From Panagrolaimus kolymaensis (Eukaryota; Nematoda; Chromadorea; Rhabditida; Panagrolaimidae): DNA of 64,000 nucleotides. The stretch covers positions 2,480,001-2,544,000 of the forward strand of contig JAJQJQ010000026.1 in NCBI GenBank assembly GCA_028622995.1. Reading direction: 5' to 3'. This document shows positions 1-10,743 of the stretch, piece after piece. The notes below the pieces were generated by a model that made no database searches, was not told where the DNA came from, and saw nothing but the letters and a program-made list of their open reading frames with translations. Position 1 is the first letter of the stretch. Each line of letters opens with the position of its first letter. A program made the position numbers and the translations under genes.

Positions 1-3000
1 AAATCTCAAATCGGATATTGAAAGTTTTGAGTTTGCTTTTTTTGTAGCAGAAAAGACATTCTTTAATGTCAAATAAATAAACAACTATGTATCAAAAAAA
101 TTAGAGAACAGCTAACAAAAAAATTAAATAAAAATATTAAAATCTCAAATCGGATATTGAAAGTTTTGAGTTTGCTTTTTTTGTAGCAGAAAAGACATTC
201 TTTAATGTCAAATAAATAAACAACTCTGTATCAAAAAAATTAGAGAACGGCTAACAAAAAAATTAAATAAAAATATTAAAATCTCAAATCGGATATTGAA
301 AGTTTTGCAATAGCTTCTTTTTGAGCAGAAAAGTCATTTTTTAATGTCAAATAAATAAACAACTCTGTATTAAAAAAATTAGAGAACGGCTAACAAAAAA
401 ATTAATTAAAAATATTAAAATCTCAAATCGGATATTGAAAGTTTTGAGTTTGCTTTTTTTGTAGCAGAAAAGACATTCTTTAATGTCAAATAACTAAACA
501 ACTCTGTATCAAAAAAATTAGTGAACGGCTAACAAAAAAATTAATTAAAAATATTAAAATCTCAAATCGGATATTGAAAGTTTTGAGTTTGCTTTTTTTG
601 TAGCAGAAAAGACATTCTTTAATGTCAAATAAATAAACAACTCTGTATCAAAAAAATTAGAGAACGGCTAACAAAAAAATTAATTAAAAATATTAAAATC
701 TCAAATCGGATATTGAAAGTTTTGAGTTTGCTTTTTTTGTAGCAGAAAAGACATTCTTTAATGTCAAATAAATAAACAACTCTGTATCAAAAAAATTAGA
801 GAACGGCTAACAAAAAAATTAATTAAAAATATTAAAATCTCAAATCGGATATTGAAAGTTTTGAGTTTGCTTTTTTTGTAGCAGAAAAGACATTCTTTAA
901 TGTCAAATAAATAAACAACTCTGTATCAAAAAAATTAGAGAACGGCTAACAAAAAAATTAAATAAAAATATTAAAATCTCAAATCGGATATTGAAAGTTT
1001 TGCAATAGCTTCTTTTTGAACAGAAAAGTCATTTTTTAATGTCAAATAAATAAACAACTCTGTATCAAAAAAATTAGAGAACGGCTAACAAAAAAATTAA
1101 ATAAAAATATTAAAATCTCAAATCGGATATTGAAAGTTTTGCAATAGCTTCTTTTTGAGCAGAAAAGACATTTTTTAATGTCAAATAAATAAACAACTCT
1201 GTATCAAAAAAATTAGGGAACGGCTAACAAAAAAATTAATTAAAAATATTAAAATCTCAAATCGGATATTGAAAGTTTTGAGTTTGCTTTTTTTGTAGCA
1301 GAAAAGACATTCTTTAATGTCAAATAAATAAACAACTCTGTATCAAAAAAATTAGAGAACGGCTAACAAAAAAATTAATTAAAAATATTAAAATCTCAAA
1401 TCGGATATTGAAAGTTTTGAGTTTGCTTTTTTTGTAGCAGAAAAGACATTCTTTAATGTCAAATAAATAAACAACTCTGTATCAAAAAAATTAGAGAACG
1501 GCTAACAAAAAAATTAATTAAAAATATTAAAATCTCAAATCGGATATTGAAAGTTTTGAGTTTGCTTTTTTTGTAGCAGAAAAGACATTCTTTAATGTCA
1601 AATAAATAAACAACTCTGTATCAAAAAAATTAGTGAACGGCTAACAAAAAAATTAATTAAAAATATTAAAATCTCAAATCGGATATTGAAAGTTTTGAGT
1701 TTGCTTTTTTTGTAGCAGAAAAGACATTCTTTAATGTCAAATAAATAAACAACTCTGTATCAAAAAAATTAGAGAACGGCTAACAAAAAAATTAATTAAA
1801 AATATTAAAATCTCAAATCGGATATTGAAAGTTTTGAGTTTGCTTTTTTTGTAGCAGAAAAGACATTCTTTAATGTCAAATAAATAAACAACTCTGTATC
1901 AAAAAAATTAGAGAACGGCTAACAAAAAAATTAATTAAAAATATTAAAATCTCAAATCGGATATTGAAAGTTTTGAGTTTGCTTTTTTTGTAGCAGAAAA
2001 GACATTCTTTAATGTCAAATAAATAAACAACTCTGTATCAAAAAAATTAGAGAACGGCTAACAAAAAAATTAAATAAAAATATTAAAATCTCAAATCGGA
2101 TATTGAAAGTTTTGCAATAGCTTCTTTTTGAGCAGAAAAGTCATTTTTTAATGTCAAATAAATAAACAACTCTGTATCAAAAAAATTAGAGAACGGCTAA
2201 CAAAAAAATTAAATAAAAATATTAAAATCTCAAATCGGATATTTAAAGTTTTGAGTTTGCTTTTTTTGTAGCAGAAAAGACATTCTTTAATGTCAAATAA
2301 CTAAACAACTCTGTATCAAAAAAATTAGAGAACGGCTAACAAAAAAATTAAATAAAAATATTAAAATCTCAAATCGGATATTGAAAGTTTTGCAATAGCT
2401 TCTTTTTGAGCAGAAAAGACATTCTTTAATGTCAAATAACTAAACAACTCTGTATCAAAAAAATTAGAGAACGGCTAACAAAAAAATTAATTAAAAATAT
2501 TAAAATCTCAAATCGGATATTGAAAGTTTTGAGTTTGCTTTTTTTGTAGCAGAAAAGACATTCTTTAATGTCAAATAAATAAACAACTCTGTATCAAAAA
2601 AATTAGGGAACGGCTAACAAAAAAATTAAATAAAAATATTAAAATCTCAAATCGGATATTGAAAGTTTTGCAATAGCTTCTTTTTGAGCAGAAAAGACAT
2701 TCTTTAATGTCAAATAAATAAACAACTCTGTATCAAAAAAAAGGTTGAAAGGCCAAAAAAAAATTAAATAAAAATATTAAAATCTCAAATCGGATATTGA
2801 AAGTTTTGCAATAGCTTCTTTTTGAGCAGAAAAGACATTCTTTAATGTCAAATAAATAAACAACTCTGTATCAAAAAAATTAGAGAACGGCTAACAAAAA
2901 AATTAAATAAAAATATTAAAATCTCTAATCGGATATTGAAAGTTTTGAGTTTGCTTTTTTTGTAGCAGAAAAGACATTCTTTAATGTCAAATAAATAAAC

Positions 3001-6000
3001 AACTCTGTATCAAAAAAATTAGAGAACAGCTAACAAAAAAATTAAATAAAAATATCAAAATCTCAAATCGGATATTGAAAGTTTTGCAATAGCTTCTTTT
3101 TGAGCAGAAAAGACATTCTTTAATGTCAAATAAATAAACAACTCTGTATCAAAAAAATTAGGGAACGGCTAACAAAAAAATTAAATAAAAATATTAAAAT
3201 CTCAAATCGGATATTGAAAGTTTTGCAATAGCTTCTTTTTGAGCAGAAAAGACATTCTTTAATGTCAAATAAATAAACAACTCTGTATCAAAAAAATTAG
3301 AGAACGGCTAACAAAAAAATTAAATAAAAATATTAAAATCTCTAATCGGATATTGAAAGTTTTGAGTTTGCTTTTTTTGTAGCAGAAAAGACATTCTTAA
3401 ATGTCAAATAAATAAACAACTCTGTATCAAAAAAATTAGAGAACGGCTAACAAAAAAATTAATTAAAAATATTAAAATCTCAAATCGGATATTGAAAGTT
3501 TTGAGTTTGCTTTTTTTGTAGCAGAAAAGACATTCTTAAATGTCAAATAAATAAACAACTCTGTATCAAAAAAAAGGTTGAAAGGCCAAAAAAAAATTAA
3601 ATAAAAATATTAAAATCTCAAATCGGATATTGAAAGTTTTGCAATAGCTTCTTTTTGAGCAGAAAAGACATTCTTTAATGTCAAATAAATAAACAACGCT
3701 GTATCAAAAAAATTAGAGAACAGCTAACAAAAAAATTAAATAAAAATATCAAAATCTCAAATCGGATATTGAAAGTTTTGCAATAGCTTCTTTTTGAGCA
3801 GAAAAGACATTCTTTAATGTCAAATAAATAAACAACGCTGTATCAAAAAAATTAGAGAACAGCTAACAAAAAAATTAAATAAAAATATTAAAATCTCAAA
3901 TCGGATATTGAAAGTTTTGCAATAGCTTCTTTTTGAGCAGAAAAGTCATTTTTTAATGTCAAATAAATAAACAACTCTGTATCAAAAAAATTAGAGAACA
4001 GCTAACAAAAAAATTAATTACAAATATTAAAATCTCAAATCGGATATTGAAAGTTTTGAGTTTGCTTTTTTTGTAGCAGAAAAGACATTCTTTAATGTCA
4101 AATAAATAAACAACTCTGTATCAAAAAAATTAGAGAACGGCTAACAAAAAAATTAAATAAAAATATTAAAATCTCAAATCGGATATTGAAAGTTTTGCAA
4201 TAGCTTCTTTTTGAGCAGAAAAGTCATTTTTTAATGTCAAATAAATAAACAACTCTGTATCAAAAAAATTAGAGAACGGCTAACAAAAAAATTAATTAAA
4301 AATATTAAAATCTCAAATCGGATATTGAAAGTTTTGCAATAGCTTCTTTTTGAGCAGAAAAGTCATTTTTTAATGTCAAATAAATAAACAACTCTGTATC
4401 AAAAAAATTAGAGAACGGCTAACAAAAAAATTAATTAAAAATATTAAAATCTCAAATCGGATATTGAAAGTTTTGCAATAGCTTCTTTTTGAGCAGAAAA
4501 GACATTTTTTAATGTCAAATAAATAAATAACTCTGTATCAAAAAAATTAGAGAACGGCTAACAAAAAAATTAATTAAAAATATTAAAATCTCAAATCGGA
4601 TATTGAAAGTTTTGCAATAGCTTCTTTTTGAGCAGAAAAGACATTTTTTAATGTCAAATAAATAAATAACTCTGTATCAAAAAAATTAGAGAACAGCTAA
4701 CAAAAAAATTAATTAAAAATATTAAAATCTCAAATCGGATATTGAAAGTTTTGCAATAGCTTCTTTTTGAGCAGAAAAGTCATTTTTTAATGTCAAATAA
4801 ATAAACAACTCTGTATCAAAAAAATTAGAGAACGGCTAACAAAAAAATTAATTAAAAATATTAAAATCTCAAATCGGATATTGAAAGTTTTGCAATAGCT
4901 TCTTTTTGAGCAGAAAAGTCATTTTTTAATGTCAAATAAATAAACAACTCTGTATCAAAAAAATTAGAGAACAGCTAACAAAAAAATTAATTAAAAATAT
5001 TAAAATCTCAAATCGGATATTGAAAGTTTTGCAATAGCTTCTTTTTGAGCAGAAAAGACATTTTTTAATGTCAAATAAATAAACAACTCTGTATCAAAAA
5101 AATTAGAGAACGGCTAACAAAAAAATTAATTAAAAATATTAAAATCTCAAATCGGATATTGAAAGTTTTGCAATAGCTTCTTTTTGAGCAGAAAAGTCAT
5201 TTTTTAATGTCAAATAAATAAACAACTCTGTATCAAAAAAATTAGAGAACAGCTAACAAAAAAATTAATTAAAAATATTAAAATCTCAAATCGGATATTG
5301 AAAGTTTTGCAATAGCTTCTTTTTGAGCAGAAAAGTCATTTTTTAATGTCAAATAAATAAACAACTCTGTATCAAAAAAATTAGAGAACAGCTAACAAAA
5401 AAATTAATTAAAAATATTAAAATCTCAAATCGGATATTGAAAGTTTTGCAATAGCTTCTTTTTGAGCAGAAAAGTCATTTTTTAATGTCAAATAAATAAA
5501 CAACTCTGTATCAAAAAAATTAGAGAACGGCTAACAAAAAAATTAATTAAAAATATTAAAATCTCAAATCGGATATTGAAAGTTTTGCAATAGCTTCTTT
5601 TTGAGCAGAAAAGTCATTTTTTAATGTCAAATAAATAAACAACTCTGTATCAAAAAAATTAGAGAACAGCTAACAAAAAAATTAATTACAAATATTAAAA
5701 TCTCAAATCGGATATTGAAAGTTTTGAGTTTGCTTTTTTTGTAGCAGAAAAGACATTCTTTAATGTCAAATAAATAAACAACTCTGTATCAAAAAAATTA
5801 GAGAACGGCTAACAAAAAAATTAAATAAAAATATTAAAATCTCAAATCGGATATTGAAAGTTTTGCAATAGCTTCTTTTTGAGCAGAAAAGTCATTTTTT
5901 AATGTCAAATAAATAAACAACTCTGTATCAAAAAAATTAGAGAACGGCTAACAAAAAAATTAATTAAAAATATTAAAATCTCAAATCGGATATTGAAAGT

Positions 6001-8510
6001 TTTGCAATAGCTTCTTTTTGAGCAGAAAAGTCATTTTTTAATGTCAAATAAATAAACAACTCTGTATCAAAAAAATTAGAGAACGGCTAACAAAAAAATT
6101 AATTAAAAATATTAAAATCTCAAATCGGATATTGAAAGTTTTGCAATAGCTTCTTTTTGAGCAGAAAAGACATTTTTTAATGTCAAATAAATAAATAACT
6201 CTGTATCAAAAAAATTAGAGAACGGCTAACAAAAAAATTAATTAAAAATATTAAAATCTCAAATCGGATATTGAAAGTTTTGCAATAGCTTCTTTTTGAG
6301 CAGAAAAGACATTTTTTAATGTCAAATAAATAAATAACTCTGTATCAAAAAAATTAGAGAACAGCTAACAAAAAAATTAATTAAAAATATTAAAATCTCA
6401 AATCGGATATTGAAAGTTTTGCAATAGCTTCTTTTTGAGCAGAAAAGTCATTTTTTAATGTCAAATAAATAAACAACTCTGTATCAAAAAAATTAGAGAA
6501 CGGCTAACAAAAAAATTAATTAAAAATATTAAAATCTCAAATCGGATATTGAAAGTTTTGCAATAGCTTCTTTTTGAGCAGAAAAGACATTTTTTAATGT
6601 CAAATAAATAAATAACTCTGTATCAAAAAAATTAGAGAACAGCTAACAAAAAAATTAATTAAAAATATTAAAATCTCAAATCGGATATTGAAAGTTTTGA
6701 GTTTGCTTTTTTTGTAGCAGAAAAGACATTCTTTAATGTCAAATAAATAAACAACTCTGTATCAAAAAAATTAGAGAACGGCTAACAAAAAAATTAAATA
6801 AAAATATTAAAATCTCAAATCGGATATTGAAAGTTTTGCAATAGCTTCTTTTTGAGCAGAAAAGTCATTTTTTAATGTCAAATAAATAAACAACTCTGTA
6901 TCAAAAAAATTAGAGAACGGCTAACAAAAAAATTAATTAAAAATATTAAAATCTCAAATCGGATATTGAAAGTTTTGCAATAGCTTCTTTTTGAGCAGAA
7001 AAGTCATTTTTTAATGTCAAATAAATAAACAACTCTGTATCAAAAAAATTAGAGAACGGCTAACAAAAAAATTAAATAAAAATATTAAAATCTCAAATCG
7101 GATATTGAAAGTTTTGCAATAGCTTCTTTTTGAGCAGAAAAGTCATTTTTTAATGTCAAATAAATAAACAACTCTGTATCAAAAAAATTAGAGAACGGCT
7201 AACAAAAAAATTAATTAAAAATATTAAAATCTCAAATCGGATATTGAAAGTTTTGCAATAGCTTCTTTTTGAGCAGAAAAGACATTTTTTAATGTCAAAT
7301 AAATAAATAACTCTGTATCAAAAAAATTAGAGAACGGCTAACAAAAAAATTAATTAAAAATATTAAAATCTCAAATCGGATATTGAAAGTTTTGCAATAG
7401 CTTCTTTTTGAGCAGAAAAGTCATTTTTTAATGTCAAATAAATAAACAACTCTGTATCAAAAAAATTAGAGAACGGCTAACAAAAAAATTAAATAAAAAT
7501 ATTAAAATCTCAAATCGGATATTGAAAGTTTTGAGTTTGCTTTTTTTGTAGCAGAAAAGACATTCTTTAATGTCAAATAAATAAATAACTCTGTATCAAA
7601 AAAATTAGAGAACGGCTAACAAAAAAATTAATTAAAAATATTAAAATCTCAAATCGGATATTGAAAGTTTTGAGTTTGCTTTTTTTGTAGCAGAAAAGAC
7701 ATTCTTTAATGTCAAATAAATAAATAACTCTGTATCAAAAAAATTAGAGAACGGCTAACAAAAAAATTAAATAAAAATATTAAAATCTCAAATCGGATAT
7801 TGAAAGTTTTGAGTTTGCTTTTTTTGTAGCAGAAAAGACATTCTTTAATGTCAAATAAATAAACAACTCTGTATCAAAAAAATTAGAGAACGGCTAACAA
7901 AAAAATTAATTAAAAATATTAAAATCTCAAATCGGATATTGAAAGTTTTGAGTTTGCTTTTTTTGTAGCAGAAAAGACATTTTTTAATGTCAAATAAATA
8001 AATAACTCTGTATCAAAAAAATTAGAGAACGGCTAACAAAAAAATTAATTAAAAATATTAAAATCTCAAATCGGATATTGAAAGTTTTGCAATAGCTTCT
8101 TTTTGAGCAGAAAAGTCATTTTTTAATGTCAAATAAATAAACAACTCTGTATCAAAAAAATTAGAGAACAGCTAACAAAAAAATTAATTAAAAATATTAA
8201 AATCTCAAATCGGATATTGAAAGTTTTGCAATAGCTTCTTTTTGAGCGGAAAAGACATTCTTTAATGTCAAATAAATAAACAACTCTGTATCAAAAAAAT
8301 TAGAGAACGGCTAACAAAAAAATTAATTAAAAATATTAAAATCTCAAATCGGATATTGAAAGTTTTGCAATAGCTTCTTTTTGAGCAGAAAAGACATTTT
8401 TTAATGTCAAATAAATAAACAACTCTAAAAAATTAGAGAACGGCTAACAAAAAAATTAATTAAAAATATTAAAATCTCAAATCGGATATTGAAAGTTTTG
8501 AGTTTGTTTT
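1..8510. repeat. 139-bp satellite DNA array, about 61 tandem monomers
   Basis: The motif AATCTCAAATCGG recurs every 139 bp (positions 2, 141, 280, 419 and so on, last at 8473), giving about 61 complete monomers and one truncated monomer that stops near 8510. The array is open on the left edge of the window. Monomers are nearly identical and AT-rich. Two classes differ in a central block: class A reads GAGTTTGC...GTAGCAG and contains the perfect 6-bp-stem hairpin GACATTCTTTAATGTC; class B reads GCAATAGCTTC...GAGCAG and in many copies has GTCATT, which breaks one pair of that stem. Two monomers (around 2741 and 3574) carry an AAGGTTGAAAGGCC variant. The last complete monomer lacks about 8 bp near 8426. 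No spacers and no coding frame are present, so this is a classical satellite. A centromeric, subtelomeric or neutral role cannot be told from sequence. Confidence 0.97.
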
Positions 8511-9066
8511 CCCTGGTTCTTGAAGCTTCAGCAAAATTTTGTTTATGAAACGATTATCAAAACCGTCATAATTAAGATAAAGTAAAGCCAAATTCAATAG
8601 AATTTCATCCTCTTTTTTTATTTTATCAAAAAATATTTATTCATTTTCCCTGGTTCTTGAAGCTTCAGCAAAAATTTGTTTATGAAACGATCAGGAAACC
8701 CTTTGGTCAAAAAAGGTTCGCGCTAAATTTTAAAATTTGGCGTCTTAAGTTGCCCCAGTATGACTTTTATATATAAATGATATTTATTTTGTTAAACATT
8801 TTTCTTTTTATCAATCTTCTTTTTTTAAAGGATGCTTCCTGATATTCAATTTTCTTTACTTAAATATTTTTTTCAAAAAAAATTCACGCATAATAAAAGA
8901 TAAAAAATGCCATATTTTAAAGAATTTCATTCATTTTTTTATTTTCTAAAAAAAACATTCTTTATTTTTTCTTGCTCTTGTAGCAACTGAAAAAGTTTGG
9001 TTTTGAAACGAGTATTGAAATCGTAATAAATAATAGCTCTTTGAAGAGAATATCGTAAACGTTTAC
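8508..9066. repeat. Right border of the satellite, with a diverged tandem repeat
   Basis: Just beyond the last partial monomer, the segment beginning CCCTGGTTCTTGAAGCTTCA (8511) recurs at 8648, 137 bp downstream, followed by the same TTTGTTTATGAAACGAT stretch. A third, weaker copy lies near 8970-9030 (TTGCTCTTGTAGCAACTG, then GTTTTGAAACGAGTATTGAAATCGT). The near-monomer spacing suggests that the border is itself made of decayed, related tandem units. A near-palindrome of 22 bp lies at 8721-8742. No gene is visible. Confidence 0.6.
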
Positions 9067-9076
9067 TAAGATGTTT

Positions 9077-9723
9077 GGTCGTTACTAAAAGGCGTGCCGG
9101 TCCAGCGTGCCGGCCCAAGCTACTAAAAGGCGTGCCGGTCCGGCGTGCCGCTCACTGTAGCTAAAAGGCATGCAGGTACATATCTTTTTTTATCAAAAAC
9201 TTTTTTACACATCTTCAATATCGTTTTTAGTATTATAATACAATCCTTTCTTACATTTTATAAACATTTTCCCCTTTGAAAACATATTGAAACGGTGGAT
9301 TCCATTGCAGATTAATAATGAAAATCTCGATTATAAGAGAAATATTAGTTAAATAAAGATCGTGAATTTTTAACTTTAAGAGAAGAAATTATCTTATTTT
9401 TTTTATAAAAATGGAAACAATTTTAGTAAATTTAAATACCGATGGACATAAACGGTAATAGCGAAAAAAGGTGCTTGAATGGATGCGAAAAAAACTTATT
9501 TTAAGTAAAAATATTTTTGGTACTTGAACGATAAATTATTTCAATGATAAAAAAGGATAAAAAATTACCGAGATTTAACTGTAATTAAGATTAAATAATA
9601 AATTTTTGTTAAAAAAGTTTTGGACCTTCACGTTTTTTAGCCATTATGAGCGGCACGCCGGACCGGCACGCCTTTTAGCAGCTTGGACCGGCACGCGGAC
9701 CGGCACGCCTTTTAATAACGACC
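9077..9723. mobile_element. MITE with 100-bp GC-rich inverted repeats and 9-bp target duplication (Mutator-like)
   Basis: The 9-bp direct repeat AAGATGTTT at 9068-9076 and 9724-9732 flanks a 647-bp element. The element begins GGTCGTTACTAAAAGGCGTG and ends with its near-perfect inverse complement. The inverted arms run about 9077-9175 and 9623-9723, and the first 85 bp match with only a few differences. Each arm contains two copies of a roughly 38-bp subrepeat (TAAAAGGCGTGCCGGTCC...), GC-rich in an AT-rich setting. The interior (9176-9622) is AT-rich and has no transposase frame. Long inverted arms with a 9-bp target duplication are typical of non-autonomous Mutator-like elements; the family assignment is inference from those two traits. 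A 63-codon frame crossing the right end (9606-9797) is accidental. Confidence 0.82.
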
Positions 9724-9774
9724 AAGATGTTTCCGATGTATGTAACTATGTGACTTGTGTTGAGCAGTTGGCTC

Positions 9775-10058
9775 TAGGGTTGCACGATTTTAATTAGTCG
9801 GCTAATTTACCGGCTAATTAGCCGGACGCCAAATTAGCCGGCTAATTATAAAAAGTTGTATAAGAGGGGGACCCTTTGCAATCATTTTCCAAAAAATGTA
9901 TCCTTTTTTTGTAATGTTTCGTATATTTTCGTAACATTTCGTAAACATTTGTAGGTTTTCGTGTTAGCGGCTAATTAGCCTGCCTACCGGCTAATTAGCC
10001 TGTTAATTAGCCGGCTAATTAGCCGTATTTTAATTAGCCGGCTAATCGTGCAACCCTA
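9775..10058. mobile_element. hAT-type MITE with 8-bp target duplication and subterminal GGCTAATTAGCC repeats
   Basis: The 8-bp direct repeat GTTGGCTC at 9767-9774 and 10059-10066 flanks a 284-bp element whose ends are TAGGGTTGCACGATT and its exact inverse complement. An 8-bp duplication and TAGGGTTG-type termini are hallmarks of the hAT superfamily. Both subterminal regions are packed with the 12-bp palindrome GGCTAATTAGCC and its variants (9794-9846 and 9966-10046), resembling the clustered transposase-binding motifs found inside hAT ends. The centre carries several GTAA-CATTTCGTA-like repeats. There is no coding capacity, so mobility would depend on a transposase elsewhere. It sits 42 bp from the right target duplication of the preceding element. 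Confidence 0.85.
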
Positions 10059-10066
10059 GTTGGCTC

Positions 10067-10743
10067 CAATAAAGATTATTGATATTTGATGTACCGCTGA
10101 TACCACAATATACAAAGAAGTTAACCTCCATTTTTTGTTCGTAGATCATTCTCGATGGTTTACTTCGTTTTTTTCGAAATCGTTTTAATTCATCGTCCTT
10201 TTCTTCTTTTTGACACTAAAAATCGTAGAAACCTTAGAGAATGGTCAACGAACGAAAAAATTCAATGTTTTTTAGTTGCTTTTCTTCTTCCCTCTGCACA
10301 ATGCTGGCTTGAATCTATGGATAAGAATTTTATAAAAAAAATGAAGTTTCTTTTGCATCGGTTTTTTATGCTTGAACCCTAGTTTGTTTTTGTGCGTGTG
10401 TAATTTTTTTTTCTGCCGAATCGGAAACATTAAGTATTAGAACAATTATTTAATTCCCTGGGAGAAAACGTTGCTAAAGCTTAAAATTATTTTTAGATTT
10501 TTCATCACGCTATGGCTTTTCTTTTTTTCAAATTTGTGGATTCCCTTTATATTTCTCCATATTAAATTCAAACCAAAAATTTACTAAGTTTTCACAATAA
10601 AAACTTTTTATCGTTATTTTTTTTTATGTACTTACACATTTTTTGTTATCGTTGCGCGTTTTTGTATTTTGTACGCCAAAAGTAAAAAATATTTTGGAGT
10701 TTATTTTTAAATTTTTAGGATCATTTCAACAACTTTTCCTGAA
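10067..10743. other. Intergenic region upstream of the first gene
   Basis: AT-rich sequence between the hAT-type MITE and the ATG at 10744. A 75-codon frame at 10155-10382 has no recognisable similarity and no splice or start context. The last stretch ends TTTTTAGGATCATTTCAACA, so an intron or trans-splice acceptor lies at about 10720, 24 bp before the start codon. It presumably contains the promoter of the following gene; no individual element can be named. Confidence 0.4.

Noticed and set aside
1..8510. CRISPR-like regular repeat array
   Set aside because: The repeat unit is 139 bp and fully repeated without unique spacers, and the surroundings are eukaryotic. It is satellite DNA.
9606..9797. 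63-codon frame starting MLKKFWTFTFF
   Set aside because: It runs through the right arm of the Mutator-like MITE, its target duplication and into the hAT MITE; there is no conserved protein and the arms explain the sequence.
10155..10382. 75-codon frame upstream of the first gene
   Set aside because: Low-complexity Phe/Leu/Lys composition, no splice partner and no similarity recognised.
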